A model generated the notes under the pieces. That model did not search any database. It was not told the DNA's origin and saw only the letters and a list, made by a program, of their open reading frames with translations. DNA of 64,000 nt from Sipunculus nudus (lineage: Eukaryota > Annelida > Sipuncula > Golfingiida > Sipunculidae), in contig CM049310.1 of the NCBI GenBank assembly GCA_026874595.1, forward strand, positions 89,907,556 through 89,971,555. The letters run 5' to 3'. Below, one piece after another: positions 23,389 to 36,563 of this stretch (positions are counted from its first letter, which is position 1; each line of letters starts with the position of its first letter). Both the position numbers and the translations under genes were made by a program.

Positions 23389-26022
23389 AAATAGGTCCCG
23401 AAAATCCATAATATCCAATTGAGAAAAAAGCACAATTATACATTTCTGATTTTGATTGAACGAATTTGCTCTTTATTTTTATATTCATGTGCACCAACAG
23501 GCACTGTTATGTAGCCGGGGAACTAGTCTTTGTCCCTATGGGTCATAATCGTGTTTAAATTTGGGAGAATACATCATTTATGTGGTGTTTTTACTTAAAG
23601 CAAAGCATAAGCAAAACGTAAACAAAGTGTTAGCAAAGGAATTAGGACTTCATAAAAGCGATTTTCGACCGTTTTCTGAAGTTATAATGTATTATTCGAC
23701 GTGTCAGGAGTCTTATTTATGACAGAAATCGTGCAAAACAGTAGATATATTGTGGTCAAATGAGAAAATAGGTCCCGAAAATCCATAATATCTGATTAAA
23801 AAAAGCAGAATTATACATTTCTGATTTTGATTGAACGAATTTGCTCTTTGTTTTTATATTCATGTGCACGAATAGGCACTGTTATGTAGCCCGGGTACTA
23901 GTCTTCGTCCCTACGGGTCAAAATCGTGTTTAAATTCGGGAGAATACATCATTTATGTGGTGTTTTTACAATAAGCAAAGCATAAGCAAAACGTAAAAAA
24001 GTGTAAGCAAAGGAATAAGAACTTCATAAATGAGATTTTCGACCGTTTATTGAAGTTATAATCTATTATTCAACTTGTCAGGAGTCTTATTTTAACAGAA
24101 ATCGTGCAAAACAGTAGAGATATTGAGATCAAATCAGAAAATAGGTCCCGAAAATCCATAATATCCAATTGAGAAAAATGCAGAATTATACATTTCTGAT
24201 TTTCATTGAACGAATTTGCCCTTTATTTTTATATTCATGAGCACGAACAGGCACTGTTATGTAGCCGGGGAAATAATCTTCGTCCCTATGGGTCAAAATC
24301 GTGTTTAAATTTGAGAGAATACATCATTTATGTGGTGTTTTTACAATAAGCAAAGCATAAGCAAAACGTAAACAAAGTGTAAGCAAAGGAATTAGGACTT
24401 CATAAATGCGATTTTCGACCGTTTTCTGAAGTTATAATGTATTATTCGACGTGTCAGGAGTCTTATTTATGACAGAAATCGTGCAAAACACTAGAGATAT
24501 TGTGATCAAGTGAGAAAATAGGTCCCGAAAATCCATAATATCTCCATAAAAAAAGCAGAATTATACATTTCTGATTTTGATTGAACGAATTTGCTCTTTA
24601 TTTTTATATTCATGTGCACGAACAGGCACTGTTATGTAGCCCGGGAACTAGTCTTCGTCCCTATGGGTCAAAATCGTGTTTAAATTTAGGAGAATACATC
24701 ATTTATGTGGTGTTTAAACAATAAGCAAAGCATAAGCAAAACGTAAACAAAGTGTAAGCAAAGGAATTAGGACTTCATAAATGAGATTTTCGACCGTTTT
24801 TTGAAGTTATAATGTATTATTCAACTTGTCAGGATTCTTATTTATGACAGAAATCGTGCAAAACAGTAGAGATATTGTGATCAAATGAGAAAATAGGTCC
24901 CGAAAATCCATAATATCCAATTGAGAAAAAAGCACAATTATACATTTCTGATTTTGATTGAACGAATTTGCTCTTTATTTTTATATTCATGTGCACGAAC
25001 AGGCACTGTTATGTAGCCGGGGAACTAGTCTTCGTCCCTATGGGTCATAATCGTGTTTAAATTTGGGAGAATACATCATTTATGTGGTGTTTTTACATAA
25101 AGCAAAGCATAAGCAAAACGTAAACAAAGTGTAAGCAAAGGAATTAGGACTTCATAAAAGCGATTTTCGACCGTTATCTGAAGTTATAATGTCTTATTCG
25201 ACGTGTCAGGAGTCTTATTTATGACAGAAATTGTGCAAAACAGTAGAGATATTGTGGTCAAATGAGAAAATAGGTCCCAAAAATCCATAATATCCCATTA
25301 AGAAAAAAAACAGAATTATACATTTCTGAATTTGATTGAAAGAATTTGCTATTTATTTTTATATTCATGTGCACGAACAGGCACGGTTATGTAGCCGGGG
25401 AACTAGTCTTCGTCCCTATGGGTCATAATCGTGTTTAAATTTGGGAGAATACATCAATTATGTGGTATTTTTACAATAAGCAAAGCATAAGCAAAACGTA
25501 AACAAAGTGTAAGCAAAGGAATTAGTACTTCATAAATAAGATTTTCGACCGTTTTTTGAAGTTATAATGTATTATTCAACTTGTCAGGAGTCTTATTTAT
25601 GACAGAAATCGTGCAAAACAGTAGAGATATTGTGATCAAATCAGAAAATAGGTCCCGAAAATCCATAATATCCAATTGAGAAAAAAGCACAATTATACAT
25701 TTCTGATTTTGATTGAACGAATTTGCTCTTTATTTTTATATTCATGTGCACGAACAGGCACTGTTATGTAGCCGGGGAACTAGTCTTCTTCCCTATGGGT
25801 CATAATCGTGTTTAAATTTGAGAGAATACATCATTTATGTGGTGTTTTTACAATGAGCAAAGCATAAGCAAAACGTAAACAAAGTGTAAGCAAAGGAATT
25901 AGGACTTCATAAATGCGATTTTCGACCGTTTTCTGAAGTTATAATGTATTATTCGACGTGTCAGGAGTCTTATTTATGACAGAAATCGTGCAAAACACTA
26001 GAGATATTGTGATCAAGTGAGA
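23389..26022 (+). repeat. Irregular stretch between families B and C (7 monomers)
   Basis: Starts are 23389, 23766, 24139, 24516, 24891, 25268 and 25646. They do not form a repeated unit. The order is v-like; a monomer with TCTGATTAAAAAAAGC and GAATAGGCAC; an m5-like copy with CATGAGC and GGGGAAATAATC; a mosaic with CTCCATAAA at its start and GTTTAAAC later; then x, y' and z. The monomer at 23766 is the shortest untruncated copy (373 bp). The stretch holds private variants such as CACGGTT near 25382 and CTTCTTCCC near 25786. Its lower regularity suggests it has not been re-amplified recently. Confidence 0.78.
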
Positions 26023-29000
26023 AAATAGGTCCCGAAAATCCATAATATCTCCATAAAAAAAGCAAAATTATACATTTCTGATGTTGATTGAACGAATTTG
26101 CTCTTTATTTTTATATTCATGTGCACGAACAGGCACTGTTATGTAGCCGGGGAACTAGTCTTCGTCCCTATGGGTCATAATCGTGTTTAAATTTGGGAGA
26201 ATACATCATTTATGTGGTGTTTTTACAATAAGCAAAGCATAAGCAAAACGTAAACAAAGTGTAAGCAAAGGAATTAGGACTTCATAAAAGCGATTTTCGA
26301 CCGTTTTCTGAAGTTATAATGTATTATTCGACGTGTCAGGAGTCTTATTTATGACAGAAATCGTGCAAAACACTAGAGATATTGTGATCAAGTGAGAAAA
26401 TAGGTCCCGAAAATCCATAATATCTCCTTAAGAAAAAGCAGAATTATACATTTCTGATTTTGATTGAACGAATTTGCTCTTTATTTTTATATTCATGTGC
26501 ACGAACAGGCACTGTTATGTAGCCCCGGAACTAGTCTTCGTCCCTATGGGTCAAAATCGTGTTTAAATTTAGGAGAATACATCATTTATGTGGTGTTTTT
26601 ACAATAAGCAAGGCATAAGCAAAACGTAGTCAAAGTGTAAGCAAAGGAATTAGGACTTCATAAATGAGATTTTCGACCGTTTATTGAAGTTATAATGTAT
26701 TATTCAACTTGTCAGGAGTCTTATTTATGACAGAAATCGTGCAAAACAGTAGAGATATTGTGATCAAATCAGAAAATAGGTCCCGAAAATCCATAATATG
26801 CAATTGAGAAAAATGCAGAATTATACATTTCTGATTTAGATTGAACGAATTTGCTCTTTATTTTTATATTCATGTGCACGAACAGGCACTGTTATGTAGC
26901 CGGAGAACTAATCTTTGTCCCTATTTGTCAAAATAGTGTTTAAATTTGAGAGAATACATCATGTATGTGGTGTTTTTACAATAAGCAAAGCATGAGCAAA
27001 ACGTAAACAAAGTGTAAGCAAAGGAATTAGGACTTCATAAATGAGATTTTCGACCGTTTTTTGAAGTTATAATGTATAATTCATCTTGTCAGGAGGCTTA
27101 TCTATGACAGAAATCGTGCAAAACACTAGAGATATTGTGATCAAATGAGAAAATAGGTCCCGAAAATCCATAATATCCAATGGAGAAAAAAGCAGAATTA
27201 TACATTTCTGATTTTGATTGAACAAATTTGCTCTTTATTTTTATATTCATGTGCACGAACAGGCACTGTTATGTAGCCCGGGAACTAGTCTTCGTCCCTA
27301 TGGGTCAAAATCGTGTTTAAATTTAGGAGAATACATCATTTATGTGGTGTTTTTACAATAAGCAAAGCATAAGCAAAACGTAAACGAAGTGTAAGCAAAG
27401 GAATTAGGACTTCATAAATGAGATTTTCGACCGTTTTTTGAAGTTATAATGTATTATTCGACGTTTCAGGAGTCTTATTTATGACAGAAATCGTGCAAAA
27501 CAGTAGAGATATTGTGATCAAATCAGAAAATAGGTCCCGAAAATCCATAATATCCAATTGAGAAAAAAGCAAAATTATACATTTTTGATTTTGATTGAAC
27601 GAATTTGCTCTTTATTTTTATATTCATGTGCACGAACAGGCACTGTTATGTAGCCGGGGAACTAGTCTTCGTCCCTATGGGTCATAATCGTGTTTAAATT
27701 TGGGAGAATACATCATTTATGTGGTGTTTTTACAATAAGCAAAGCATAAGCAAAACATAAATAAAGTGTAAGCAAAGGAATTAGGACTTCATAAATGCGA
27801 TTTTCGACCGTTTTCTGAAGTTATAATGTATTATTCGACATGTCAGGAGTCTTATTTATGACAGAAATTGTGCAAAACAGTAGAGATATTGTGATCAAGT
27901 GAGAAAATAGGTCCCGAAAATTCATAATATCTCCTTAAGAAAAAGCAGAATTATACATTTCTGATTTTGATTGAACGAATTTGCTCTTTATTTTTATATT
28001 CATGTGCACGAACAGGCACTGTTATGTAGCCCGGGAACTAGTCTTCGTCCCTATGGGTCAAAATCGTGTTTAAATTTAGGAGAATACATCAATATTTGTG
28101 GTGTTTTTACAATAAGCAAGGCATAAGCAAAACGTAGACAATGTGTAAGCAAAGGAATTAGGACTTCATAAATGAGATTTTCGACCGTTTATTGAAGTTA
28201 TAATGTATTATTCAACTTGTCAGGAGTCTTATTTATGACAGAAATCGTGCAAATCAGTAGAGATATTGTGATCAAATCAGAAAATAGGTCCCGAAAATCC
28301 ATAATATCCAATTGAGAAAAATGCAGAATTATACATTTCTGATTTAGATTGAACGAATTTGCTCTTTATTTTTATATTCATGTGCACGAACAGGCACTGT
28401 TATGTAGCCGGAGAACTAATCTTCGTCCCTATTTGTCAAAATCGTGTTTAAATTTGAGAGAATACATCATGTATGTGGTGTTTTTACAATAAGCAAAGCA
28501 TAAGCAAAACGTAAACAAAGTGTAAGCAAAGGAATTAGGACTTCATAAATGCGATTTTCGACCGTTTTCTGAAGTTATAATGTATTATTCGACGTGTCAG
28601 GAGTCTTATTTAAGACAGAAATCGTGCAAAACACTAGAGTTATTGTGATCAAGTGAGAAAATAGGTCCCGAAAATCCATAATATCTCCTTAAGAAAAAGC
28701 AGAATTATACATTTCTGATTTTGATTGAACGAATTTGCTCTTTATTTTTATATTCATGTGCACGAACAGGCACTGTTATGTAGCCCGGGAACTAGTCTTC
28801 GTCCCTATGGGTCAAAATCGTGTTTAAATTTAGGAGAATACATCATTATTTGTGGTGTTTTTACAATAAGCAAGGTATAAGCAAAACGTAGACAAAGTGT
28901 AAGCAAAGGAATTAGGACTTCATAAATGAGATTTTCGACCGTTTATTGAAGTTATAATGTATTATTCAACTTGTCAGGAGTCTTATTTATGACAGAAATC

Positions 29001-30541
29001 GTGCAAATCAGTAGAGATATTGTGATCAAATCAGAAAATAGGTCCCGAAAATCCATAATATCCAATTGAGAAAAATGCAGAATTATACATTTCTGATTTA
29101 GATTGAACGAATTTGCTCTTTATTTTTATATTCATGTGCACGAACAGGCACTGTTATGTAGCCGGAGAACTAATCTTCGTCCCTATTTGTCAAAATCGTG
29201 TTTAAATTTGAGAGAATACATCATGTATGTGGTGTTTTTACAATAAGCAAAGCATAAGCAAAACGTAAACAAAGTGTAAGCAAAGGAATTAGGACTTCAT
29301 AAATACGATTTTCGACCGTTTTCTGAAGTTATAATGGATTATTCGACGTGTCAGGAGTCTTATTTAAGACAGAAATCGTGCAAAACACTAGAGATATTGT
29401 GATCAAGTGAGAAAATAGGTCCCGAAAATCCATAATATCTCCTTAAGAAAAAGCAGAATTATACATTTCTGATTTTGATTGAACGAATTTGCTCTTTATT
29501 TTTATATTCATGTGCACGAACAGGCACTGTTATGTAGCCCGGGAACTAGTCTTCGTCCCTATATGTCAAAATCGTGTTTAAATTTAGGAGAATACATCAT
29601 TTATGTGGTGTTTTTACAATAAGCAAGGCATAAGCAAAACGTAGACAAAGTGTAAGCAAAGGAATTAGGACTTCATAAATGAGATTTTCGACCGTTTTTT
29701 GAAGTTATAATGTATTATTCGACGTTTCAGGAGTCTTATTTATGACAGAAATCGTGCAAAACACCAGAGATATTGTGATCAAGTGAGAAAATAGGTCCCG
29801 AAAATCCATAATATCTCCTTAAAAAAAGCAGAATTATACATTTCTGATTTTGATTGAACGAATTTGCTCTTTATTTTTATATTCATGTGCACGAACAGGC
29901 ACTGTTATGTAGCCCGGGAACTAGTCTTCGTCCCTATGGGTCAAAATCGTATTTAAATTTAGGAGAATACATCATTATTTGTGGTGTTTTTACAATAAGC
30001 AAGGTATAAGCAAAACGTAGACAAAGTGTAAGAAAAGGAATTAGGACTTCATAAATGAGATTTTCGACCGTTTATTGAATTTATAATGTATTATTCAACT
30101 TGTCAGGAGTCTTATTTATGACAGAAATCGTGCAAATCAGTAGAGATATTGTGATCAAATCAGAAAATAGGTCCCGAAAATCCATAATATCCAATTGAGA
30201 AAAATGCAGAATTATACATTTCTGATTTAGATTGAACGAATTTGCTCTTTATTTTTATATTCATGTGCACGAACAGGCACTGTTATGTAGCCGGAGAACT
30301 AATCTTCGTCCCTATTTGTCAAAATCGTGTTTAAATTTGAGAGAATACATCATGTATGTGGTGTTTTTACATTGAGCAAAGCATAAGCAAAACGTAAACA
30401 AAGTGTAAGCAAAGGAATTAGGACTTCATAAATGCGATTTTCGACCGTTTTCTGAAGTTATAATGTATTATTCGACGTGTCAGGAGTCTTATTTAAGACA
30501 GAAATCGTGCAAAACACTAGAGATATTGTGATCAAGTGAGA
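26023..30541 (+). repeat. HOR family C, unit C1 (12 monomers, 4519 bp)
   Basis: Starts are 26023 (w), 26398, 26774 (m10-like, ATATGCAATTG), 27151 (m11-like, CCAATGGAG), 27528 (m1-like), 27905 (AAAATTCATAATATC), 28282 (m3), 28659 (m2), 29036 (m3), 29413 (CTATATGTC), 29789 (CACCAGAG and CTCCTTAAAAAAAGC) and 30165 (m3-like). The unit shares the m10-m11-m1 order with family A, then expands the m2/m3 pair. Diagnostic variants recur 4519 bp later, for example ATATGCAATTG at 26800 and 31319. Confidence 0.87.
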
Positions 30542-33500
30542 AAATAGGTCCCGAAAATCCATAATATCTCCATAAAAAAAGCAAAATTATACATTTCTGA
30601 TGTTGATTGAACGAATTTGCTCTTTATTTTTATATTCATGTGCACGAACAGGCACTGTTATGTAGCCGGGGAACTAGTCTTCGTCCCTATGGGTCATAAT
30701 CGTGTTTAAATTTGGGAGAATACATCATTTATGTGGTGTTTTTACAATAAGCAAAGCATAAGCAAAACGTAAACAAAGTGTAAGCAAAGGAATTAGGACT
30801 TCATAAAAGCGATTTTCGACCGTTTTCTGAAGTTATAATGTATTATTCGACGTGTCAGGAGTCTTATTTATGACAGAAATCGTGCAAAACACTAGAGATA
30901 TTGTGATCAAGTGAGAAAATAGGTCCCGAAAATCCATAATATCTCCTTAAGAAAAAGCAGAATTATACATTTCTGATTTTGATTGAACGAATTTGCTCTT
31001 TATTTTTATATTCATGTGCACGAACAGGCACTGTTATGTAGCCCGGGAACTAGTCTTCGTCCCTATGGGTCAAAATCGTGTTTAAATTTAGGAGAATACA
31101 TCATTTATGTGGTGTTTTTACAATAAGCAAGGCATAAGCAAAACGTAGTCAAAGTGTAAGCAAAGGAATTAGGACTTCATAAATGAGATTTTCGACCGTT
31201 TATTGAAGTTATAATGTATTATTCAACTTGTCAGGAGTCTTATTTATGACAGAAATCGTGCAAAACAGTAGAGATATTGTGATCAAATCAGAAAATAGGT
31301 CCCGAAAATCCATAATATGCAATTGAGAAAAATGCAGAATTATACATTTCTGATTTAGATTGAACGAATTTGCTCTTTATTTTTATATTCATGTGCACGA
31401 ACAGGCACTGTTATGTAGCCGGAGAACTAATCTTTGTCCCTATTTGTCAAAATAGTGTTTAAATTTGAGAGAATACATCATGTATGTGGTGTTTTTACAA
31501 TAAGCAAAGCATGAGCAAAACGTAAACAAAGTGTAAGCAAAGGAATTAGGACTTCATAAATGAGATTTTCGACCGTTTTTTGAAGTTATAATGTATTATT
31601 CATCTTGTCAGGAGGCTTATCTATGACAGAAATCGTGCAAAACACTAGAGATATTGTGATCAAATGAGAAAATAGGTCCCGAAAATCCATAATATCCAAT
31701 GGAGAAAAAAGCAGAATTATACATTTCTGATTTTGATTGAACAAATTTGCTCTTTATTTTTATATTCATGTGCACGAACAGGCACTGTTATGTAGCCCGG
31801 GAACTAGTCTTCGTCCCTATGGGTCAAAATCGTGTTTAGATTTAGGAGAATACATCATTTATGTGGTGTTTTTACAATAAGCAAAGCATAAGCAAAACGT
31901 AAACGAAGTGTAAGCAAAGGAATTAGGACTTCATAAATGAGATTTTCGACCGTTTTTTGAAGTTATAATGTATTATTCGACGTTTCAGGAGTCTTATTTA
32001 TGACAGAAATCGTGCAAAACAGTAGAGATATTGTGATCAAATCAGAAAATAGGTCCCGAAAATCCATAATATCCAATTGAGAAAAAAGCACAATTATACA
32101 TTTTTGATTTTGATTGAACGAATTTGCTCTTTATTTTTATATTCATGTGCACGAACAGGCACTGTTATGTAGCCGGGGAACTAGTCTTCGTCCCTATGGG
32201 TCATAATCGTGTTTAAATTTGGGAGAATACATCATTTATGTGGTGTTTTTACAATAAGCAAAGCATAAGCAAAACATAAATAAAGTGTAAGCAAAGGAAT
32301 TAGGACTTCATAAATGCGATTTTCGACCGTTTTCTGAAGTTATAATGTATTATTCGACATGTCAGGAGTCTTATTTATGACAGAAATTGTGCAAAACAGT
32401 AGAGATATTGTGATCAAGTGAGAAAATAGGTCCCGAAAATTCATAATATCTCCTTAAGAAAAAGCAGAATTATACATTTCTGATTTTGATTGAACGAATT
32501 TGCTCTTTATTTTTATATTCATGTGCACGAATAGGCACTGTTATGTAGCCCGGGAACTAGTCTTCGTCCCTATGGGTCAAAATCGTGTTTAAATTTAGGA
32601 GAATACATCATTATTTGTGGTGTTTTTACAATAAGCAAGGCATAAGCAAAACGTAGACAAAGTGTAAGCAAAGGAATTAGGACTTCATAAATGAGATTTT
32701 CGACCGTTTATTGAAGTTATAATGTATTATTCAACTTGTCAGGAGTCTTATTTATGACAGAAATCGTGCAAATCAGTAGAGATATTGTGATCAAATCAGA
32801 AAATAGGTCCCGAAAATCCATAATATCCAATTGAGAAAAATGCAGAATTATACATTTCTGATTTAGATTGAACGAATTTGCTCTTTATTTTTATATTCAT
32901 GTGCACGAACAGGCACTGTTATGTAGCCGGAGAACTAATCTTCGTCCCTATTTGTCAAAATCGTGTTTAAATTTGAGAGAATACATCATGTATGTGGTGT
33001 TTTTACAATAAGCAAAGCATAAGCAAAACGTAAACAAAGTGTAAGCAAAGGAATTAGGACTTCATAAATGCGATTTTCGACCGTTTTCTGAAGTTATAAT
33101 GTATTATTCGACGTGTCAGGAGTCTTATTTAAGACAGAAATCGTGCAAAACACTAGAGTTATTGTGATCAAGTGAGAAAATAGGTCCCGAAAATCCATAA
33201 TATCTCCTTAAGAAAAAGCAGAATTATACATTTCTGATTTTGATTGAACGAATTTGCTCTTTATTTTTATATTCATGTGCACGAACAGGCACTGTTATGT
33301 AGCCCGGGAACTAGTCTTCGTCCCTATGGGTCAAAATCGTGTTTAAATTTAGGAGAATACATCATTATTTGTGGTGTTTTTACAATAAGCAAGGTATAAG
33401 CAAAACGTAGACAAAGTGTAAGCAAAGGAATTAGGACTTCATAAATGAGATTTTCGACCATTTATTGAAGTTATAATGTATTATTCAACTTGTCAGGAGT

Positions 33501-35060
33501 CTTATTTATGACAGAAATCGTGCAAATCAGTAGAGATATTGTGATCAAATCAGAAAATAGGTCCCGAAAATCCATAATATCCAATTGAGAAAAATGCAGA
33601 ATTATACATTTCTGATTTAGATTGAACGAATTTGCTCTTTATTTTTATATTCATGTGCACGAACAGGCACTGTTATGTAGCCGGAGAACTAATCTTCGTC
33701 CCTATTTGTCAAAATCGTGTTTAAATTTGAGAGAATACATCATGTATGTGGTGTTTTTACAATAAGCAAAGCATAAGCAAAACGTAAACAAAGTGTAAGC
33801 AAAGGAATTAGGACTTCATAAATACGATTTTCGACCGTTTTCTGAAGTTATAATGTATTATTCGACGTGTCAGGAGTCTTATTTAAGACAGAAATCGTGC
33901 AAAACACTAGAGATATTGTGATCAAGTGAGAAAATAGGTCCCGAAAATCCATAATATCTCCTTAAGAAAAAGCAGAATTATACATTTCTGATTTTGATTG
34001 AACGAATTTGCTCTTTATTTTTATATTCATGTGCACGAACAGGCACTGTTATGTAGCCCGGGAACTAGTCTTCGTCCCTATATGTCAAAATCGTGTTTAA
34101 ATTTAGGAGAATACATCATTTATGTGGTGTTTTTACAATAAGCAAGGCATAAGCAAAACGTAGACAAAGTGTAAGCAAAGGAATTAGGACTTCATAAATG
34201 AGATTTTCGACCGTTTTTTGAAGTTATAATGTATTATTCGACGTTTCAGGAGTCTTATTTATGACAGAAATCGTGCAAAACACCAGAGATATTGTGATCA
34301 AGTGAGAAAATAGGTCCCGAAAATCCATAATATCTCCTTAAAAAAAGCAGAATTATACATTTCTGATTTTGATTGAACGAATTTGCTCTTTATTTTTATA
34401 TTCATGTGCACGAACAGGCACTGTTATGTAGCCCGGGAACTAGTCTTCGTCCCTATGGGTCAAAATCGTGTTTAAATTTAGGAGAATACATCATTATTTG
34501 TGGTGTTTTTACAATAAGCAAGGTATAAGCAAAACGTAGACAAAGTGTAAGCAAAGGAATTAGGACTTCATAAATGAGATTTTCGACCGTTTATTGAATT
34601 TATAATGTATTATTCAACTTGTCAGGAGTCTTATTTATGACAGAAATCGTGCAAATCAGTAGAGATATTGTGATCAAATCAGAAAATAGGTCCCGAAAAT
34701 CCATAATATCCAATTGAGAAAAATGCAGAATTATACATTTCTGATTTAGATTGAACGAATTTGCTCTTTATTTTTATATTCATGTGCACGAACAGGCACT
34801 GTTATGTAGCCGGAGAACTAATCTTCGTCCCTATTTGTCAAAATCGTGTTTAAATTTGAGAGAATACATCATGTATGTGGTGTTTTTACATTAAGCAAAG
34901 CATAAGCAAAACGTAAACAAAGTGTAAGCAAAGGAATTAGGACTTCATAAATGCGATTTTCGACCGTTTTCTGAAGTTATAATGTATTATTCGACGTGTC
35001 AGGAGTCTTATTTAAGACAGAAATCGTGCAAAACACTAGAGATATTGTGATCAAGTGAGA
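30542..35060 (+). repeat. HOR family C, unit C2 (12 monomers, 4519 bp)
   Basis: Monomers start at 30542, 30917, 31293, 31670, 32047, 32424, 32801, 33178, 33555, 33932, 34308 and 34684, matching C1 at a 4519-bp offset. The join to C1 lies in the first ~30 bp of the w monomer, where CTCCATAAA replaces the CTCCTTAAG that follows the equivalent m3 copy at the end of C2. Differences from C1 include GAATAGGCAC near 32529 (C1 GAACAGGCAC) and GACCATTTATTG near 33457. Confidence 0.87.
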
Positions 35061-36563
35061 AAATAGGTCCCGAAAATCCATAATATCTCCTTAAGAAAAA
35101 GCAGAATTATACATTTCTGATTTTGATTGAACGAATTTGCTCTTTATTTTTATATTCATGTGCACGAACAGGCACTGTTATGTAGCCCGGGAACTAGTCT
35201 TCGTCTCTATATGTCAAAATCGTGTTTAAATTTAGGAGAATACATCATTTATGTGGTGTTTTTACAATAAGCAAGGCATAAGCAAAACGTAGACAAAGTG
35301 TAAGCAAAGGAATTAGGACTTCATAAATGAGATTTTCGACCGTTTTTTGAAGTTATAATGTATTATTCGACGTTTCAGGAGTCTTATTTATGACAGAAAT
35401 CGTGCAAAACACCAGAGATATTGTGATCAAGTGAGAAAATAGGTCCCGAAAATCCATAATATCTCCTTAAAAAAAGCAGAATTATACATTTCTGATTTTG
35501 ATTGAACGAATTTGCTCTTTATTTTTATATTCATGTGCACGAACAGGCACTGTTATGTAGCCCGGGTACTAGTCTTCGTCCCTACGGGTCAAAATCGTGT
35601 TTAAATTTAGGAGAATACATCATTTATGTGGTGTTTTTACAATAAGCAAAGCATAAGCAAAACGTAGACAAAGTGTAAGCAAAGGAATTAGGACTTCATA
35701 AATGAGATTTACGACCGTTTTTTGAAGTTATAATGTATTATTCGACGTTTCAGGAGTCTTTTTTATGACAGAAATCGTGCAAAACACTAGAGATATTGTG
35801 ATCAAGTGAGAAAATAGGTCCCGAAAATTCATAATATCTCCTTAAGAAAAAGCAGAATTATACATTTCTGATTTTGATTGAACGAATTTGCCCTTTATTT
35901 TTATATTCATGAGCACGAACAGGCACTGTTATGTAGCCGGGGAACTAGTCTTCGTCCCTATCGGTCAAAATCGTGTTTAAATTTAGGAGAATACATCATT
36001 TATGTGGTGTTTAAACAATAAGCAAAGCATAAGCAAAACGTAAACAAAGTGTAAGCAAAGGAATTAGGACTTCAAAAATGAGATTTTCGACCGTTTTTTG
36101 AAGTTATAATGTATTATTCAACTTGTCAGGATTCTTATTTATGACAGAAATCGTGCAAAACAGTAGAGATATTGTGATCAAATGAGAAAATAGGTCCCGA
36201 AAATCCATAATATCCAATTGAGAAAAAAGCACAATTATACATTTCTGATTTTGATTGAACGAATTTGCTCTTTATTTTTATATTCATGTGCACGAACAGG
36301 CACTGTTATGTAGCCGGGGACTAGTCTTCGTCCCTATGGGTCATAATCGTGTTTAAATTTGGGAGAATACATCATTTATGTGGTATTTTTACAATAAGCA
36401 AAGCATGAGCAAAACGTAAACAAAGTGTAAGCAAAGGAATTAGGACTTCATAAAAGCGATTTTCGACCGTTATCTGAAGTTATAATGTCTTATTCGACGT
36501 GTCAGGAGTCTTATTTATGACAGAAATTGTGCAAAACAGTAGAGATATTGTGGTCAAATGAGA
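35061..36563 (+). repeat. Irregular stretch between families C and D (4 monomers)
   Basis: Starts are 35061, 35437, 35812 and 36188. The first two resemble the C2 monomers at 33932 and 34308, and CACCAGAG repeats only 1129 bp after its C2 copy. The second then changes to a CCCGGGTACTAG form with GATTTACGACC and CTTTTTTATG. The third is a mosaic with AAAATTCAT at its start, CATGAGC in the middle and GTTTAAAC later. The fourth is x-like with a one-base loss (GGGGACTAG) and a y'-like middle (GTGGTATTTTTAC). Confidence 0.75.

Noticed and set aside
30165-30541. Chimeric monomer m3/z at the C1/C2 junction, suggested by ACATTGAGC
   Set aside because: The rest of the monomer matches the C2 copy at 34684-35060 (ACATTAAGC, TTATTTAAGAC), so ACATTGAGC is more simply a single substitution. 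The real join lies at the start of the next monomer.
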